From NCBI GenBank assembly GCA_003712125.1, contig RHLF01000003.1, positions 124,001 through 188,000 of the forward strand: 64,000 bases of DNA, read 5' to 3'. The notes under the pieces were generated by a model. The model was not told where the DNA came from and searched no databases. It worked only from the letters and a program-made list of their open reading frames with translations. Numbering within the stretch: the first letter of the stretch is position 1; every line of letters begins with the position of its first letter. The translations under genes were made by a program, and so were the position numbers. Below, one piece after another: positions 62,608 to 64,000 of this stretch. This DNA comes from Allomuricauda sp. GTDB taxonomy: Bacteria; Bacteroidota; Bacteroidia; Flavobacteriales; Flavobacteriaceae.

Positions 62608-63720
62608 TTACACCTTTTGGCAATGAAGTACCAATCGATTCCCCTCGCTATCAGAGGAAAAAAACAAGTAGGTGTCTCCCCCTTCAAAAATCCGGTGCTT
62701 TTTCCGTAGATGCGCCACTGTTTCTGGGAAGTTTCGGGTAGTGACATTGGCCTTGGATCCCACAACTGTTTTCATCGTCTTTTTTGAATACGGATGGATG
62801 GATACAATCTCAAAGACCCGCCCTGGAAAATCAATCTGGTTTTTAGCGGTGTATAAATGCGAATGGGGCGCCACTTTGATTAGGCCGAATTGAGCGGACA
62901 CACTCATAAAACCACCTGCTTTTAAAATGGCGGCATTGGGTTCATAAAGATACCTGCCCGCCAAACCATATTCGACAATCACTTCTTTCTCTTCATCCCA
63001 GACAAATGAAAACTGTTGTTCGGATTCTTTGCCAAGGTTACTAGTTTTGACGATTACAGGTTGTTCAACGTCTTTTTGTAAAATAAAGAGCAACTCCTTT
63101 ACCTCATTTTGTACCGCTACCACATGGATCTCCGATACATAGTGCAACTCCTTTAGGGCCAATGTCAAATCGAGCAGGGGGGATGCCTTGAGCAAAACGC
63201 GGTCGGTATGCTCAAATAAAAGTTCCAAATTTTCAGGAATATTGGGGGTGCAATCCGCCAAACGGAAAACTTTTCCTTTCACATCATGACGGCGTGAGGG
63301 GTCGACATAAATCCAGTCATAGGTAGTCTCAACTTTCTTTAAAAATTCGATGCCATTGCCCACCACAAAATCACAGTTGGTCACCCCGAGTTGTTTGAAA
63401 TTATGGGCCGTAATTTTTGATAGTTGGTCATTTAATTCGCAGTGGGTTACAGCCTCGAATTTTTTGGAGAAATAAAAACTGTCTACCCCAAAACCTCCAG
63501 TGAGGTCAAGCAGTGATTTCCCGTCAACAATTCGCGTTTTGTAGGCCGCAGTCTTTTCGGAACTCGTTTGTTCTATGTTTAATTTGTTCGGATAAAATAT
63601 GCCCTGTTTCGAGAACCATGAAGGGAGCTTTGCCTCACTTTTTTTCCTGGCTTCCAACTGTTCCACAAGTTCTTTTTGGCTAACACCTTCAAAGAGGGGT
63701 TTCTTTAGAAGAACTGACAC
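62608..63720 (-). CDS. Class I SAM-dependent methyltransferase with THUMP-like domain
   Basis: A 370-residue protein from the GTG at 63720. The SAM-binding motif is SLLDLTGGFGVDSFYFSKKF (~69-88), followed by DWIYVDPSRRHDVKGKVFRL (~134-153). The C-terminal region (~280-370) is the THUMP-like part (FPGRVFEIVSIHPYSKK). It probably modifies RNA; target unknown. In-frame codons upstream read LNTGVQEFISKNYKTDI, which looks like the family N-terminus, but no ATG, GTG or TTG occurs there; an ATT at 63772-63774 could be the true start. It follows the AI-2E transporter gene by about 20 bp in that case. Confidence 0.85.
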   Translation of the reverse strand: MSVLLKKPLFEGVSQKELVEQLEARKKSEAKLPSWFSKQGIFYPNKLNIEQTSSEKTAAYKTRIVDGKSLLDLTGGFGVDSFYFSKKFEAVTHCELNDQLSKITAHNFKQLGVTNCDFVVGNGIEFLKKVETTYDWIYVDPSRRHDVKGKVFRLADCTPNIPENLELLFEHTDRVLLKASPLLDLTLALKELHYVSEIHVVAVQNEVKELLFILQKDVEQPVIVKTSNLGKESEQQFSFVWDEEKEVIVEYGLAGRYLYEPNAAILKAGGFMSVSAQFGLIKVAPHSHLYTAKNQIDFPGRVFEIVSIHPYSKKTMKTVVGSKANVTTRNFPETVAHLRKKHRIFEGGDTYLFFSSDSEGNRLVLHCQKV

Positions 63721-63793
63721 GATGTCAGTTTTATAATTTTTACTTATAAATTCTTGTACACCAGTATTTAAAATAAGTTTATTGATAGTAAAA

Positions 63794-64000
63794 CTATAGA
63801 TTTTTGGTAAACTTTTTCACGAAGGCATTATCGGCTAAAAATTGCTTTAAAATTACTTTGATTGCGGTATAACCGGGTACCGCAACTATCATTCCGACGA
63901 TGCCAAAAAGAAGCCCAGCAATGATGATGACCAAAAAGATTTCAAGTGGATGCGATTTGACCGAATTGGAGAAAATAAAGGGTTGCGAAAAGAAGTTGTC
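63794..64000 (-). CDS. AI-2E family transporter, C-terminal part
   Basis: The last 68 codons of a gene entering from the right edge. The segment has two hydrophobic stretches with the family pattern HPLEIFLVIIIAGLLFGIVG and MIVAVPGYTAIKVILKQF, typical of the C-terminus of AI-2E/YdgG-type permeases, several of which are sodium/proton antiporters. Substrate unknown. Its stop lies 19 bp before the possible ATT start of the methyltransferase gene, so the two are likely co-transcribed. Confidence 0.75.
   Translation of the reverse strand, partial: DNFFSQPFIFSNSVKSHPLEIFLVIIIAGLLFGIVGMIVAVPGYTAIKVILKQFLADNAFVKKFTKNL

Overview
The window is a low-GC chromosomal segment that looks like a marine member of the Bacteroidota, most likely Flavobacteriaceae. 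Evidence for this is a SusC/SusD pair, a giant secreted protein with a type IX (Por) C-terminal sorting domain, a split-box promoter of the TTTG-N19-TAnnTTTG type, a fused ThrA, and the absence of Shine-Dalgarno-like leaders. No species name can be given from sequence alone.

Layout. 1-1390: end of an iron-dependent alcohol dehydrogenase, an acyltransferase and a small secreted protein. 1740-8883: three genes reading right, encoding a Tat-exported intradiol-dioxygenase-like protein, a phage-tail-collar protein and a 2012-residue BspA-type repeat protein with a T9SS tail. 8927-16711: leftward housekeeping genes (yebC, pterin dehydratase, an SDR protein, gcvT and the threonine operon thrA-thrB-thrC). 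The thr operon is preceded by a consensus promoter and a Thr/Ile-rich leader peptide. 16953-29873: nnr, clpC, gyrA, a TPR protein, an NlpC/P60-like protein, a thiolase and a PgpH-type HD phosphodiesterase. 30008-32371: an MG2/TonB-plug protein.

32467-37733: tRNA-Ser and tRNA-Pro, with a 5.1-kb integrative element inserted in the tRNA-Pro 3' end. The element is bounded by perfect 47-bp direct repeats. It carries a divergent tyrosine recombinase, an HMA/CDF transporter, a serine recombinase, a DUF3800 protein and a 1-kb stretch without a recognisable gene.

37815-42702: the most unusual region. A 48-residue leftward ORF made of three copies of ASSKSGVKINPSE diverges from four rightward genes: a membrane/FlgO-like/TPR protein, a caspase-family protease with a TPR tail, and two small membrane proteins. 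The membrane protein carries a cytosolic-looking copy of the same SSKSG motif. I propose this as an uncharacterised caspase-linked signalling or defence locus.

42818-61040: tRNA-Arg, then a xylose/xylan utilisation locus. SusC/SusD import saccharides. A GH26 lipoprotein and a GH43 enzyme cut xylo-oligosaccharides. SGLT and MFS transporters take up sugar, GalM, XylA and XylB convert it to xylulose 5-phosphate, and a LacI-type regulator closes the operon. Near-identical LacI-type palindromes sit before susC and before xylB, suggesting one regulon. 61133-64000: a secreted esterase, a VanX-like dipeptidase, a THUMP-like methyltransferase and the end of an AI-2E family transporter.
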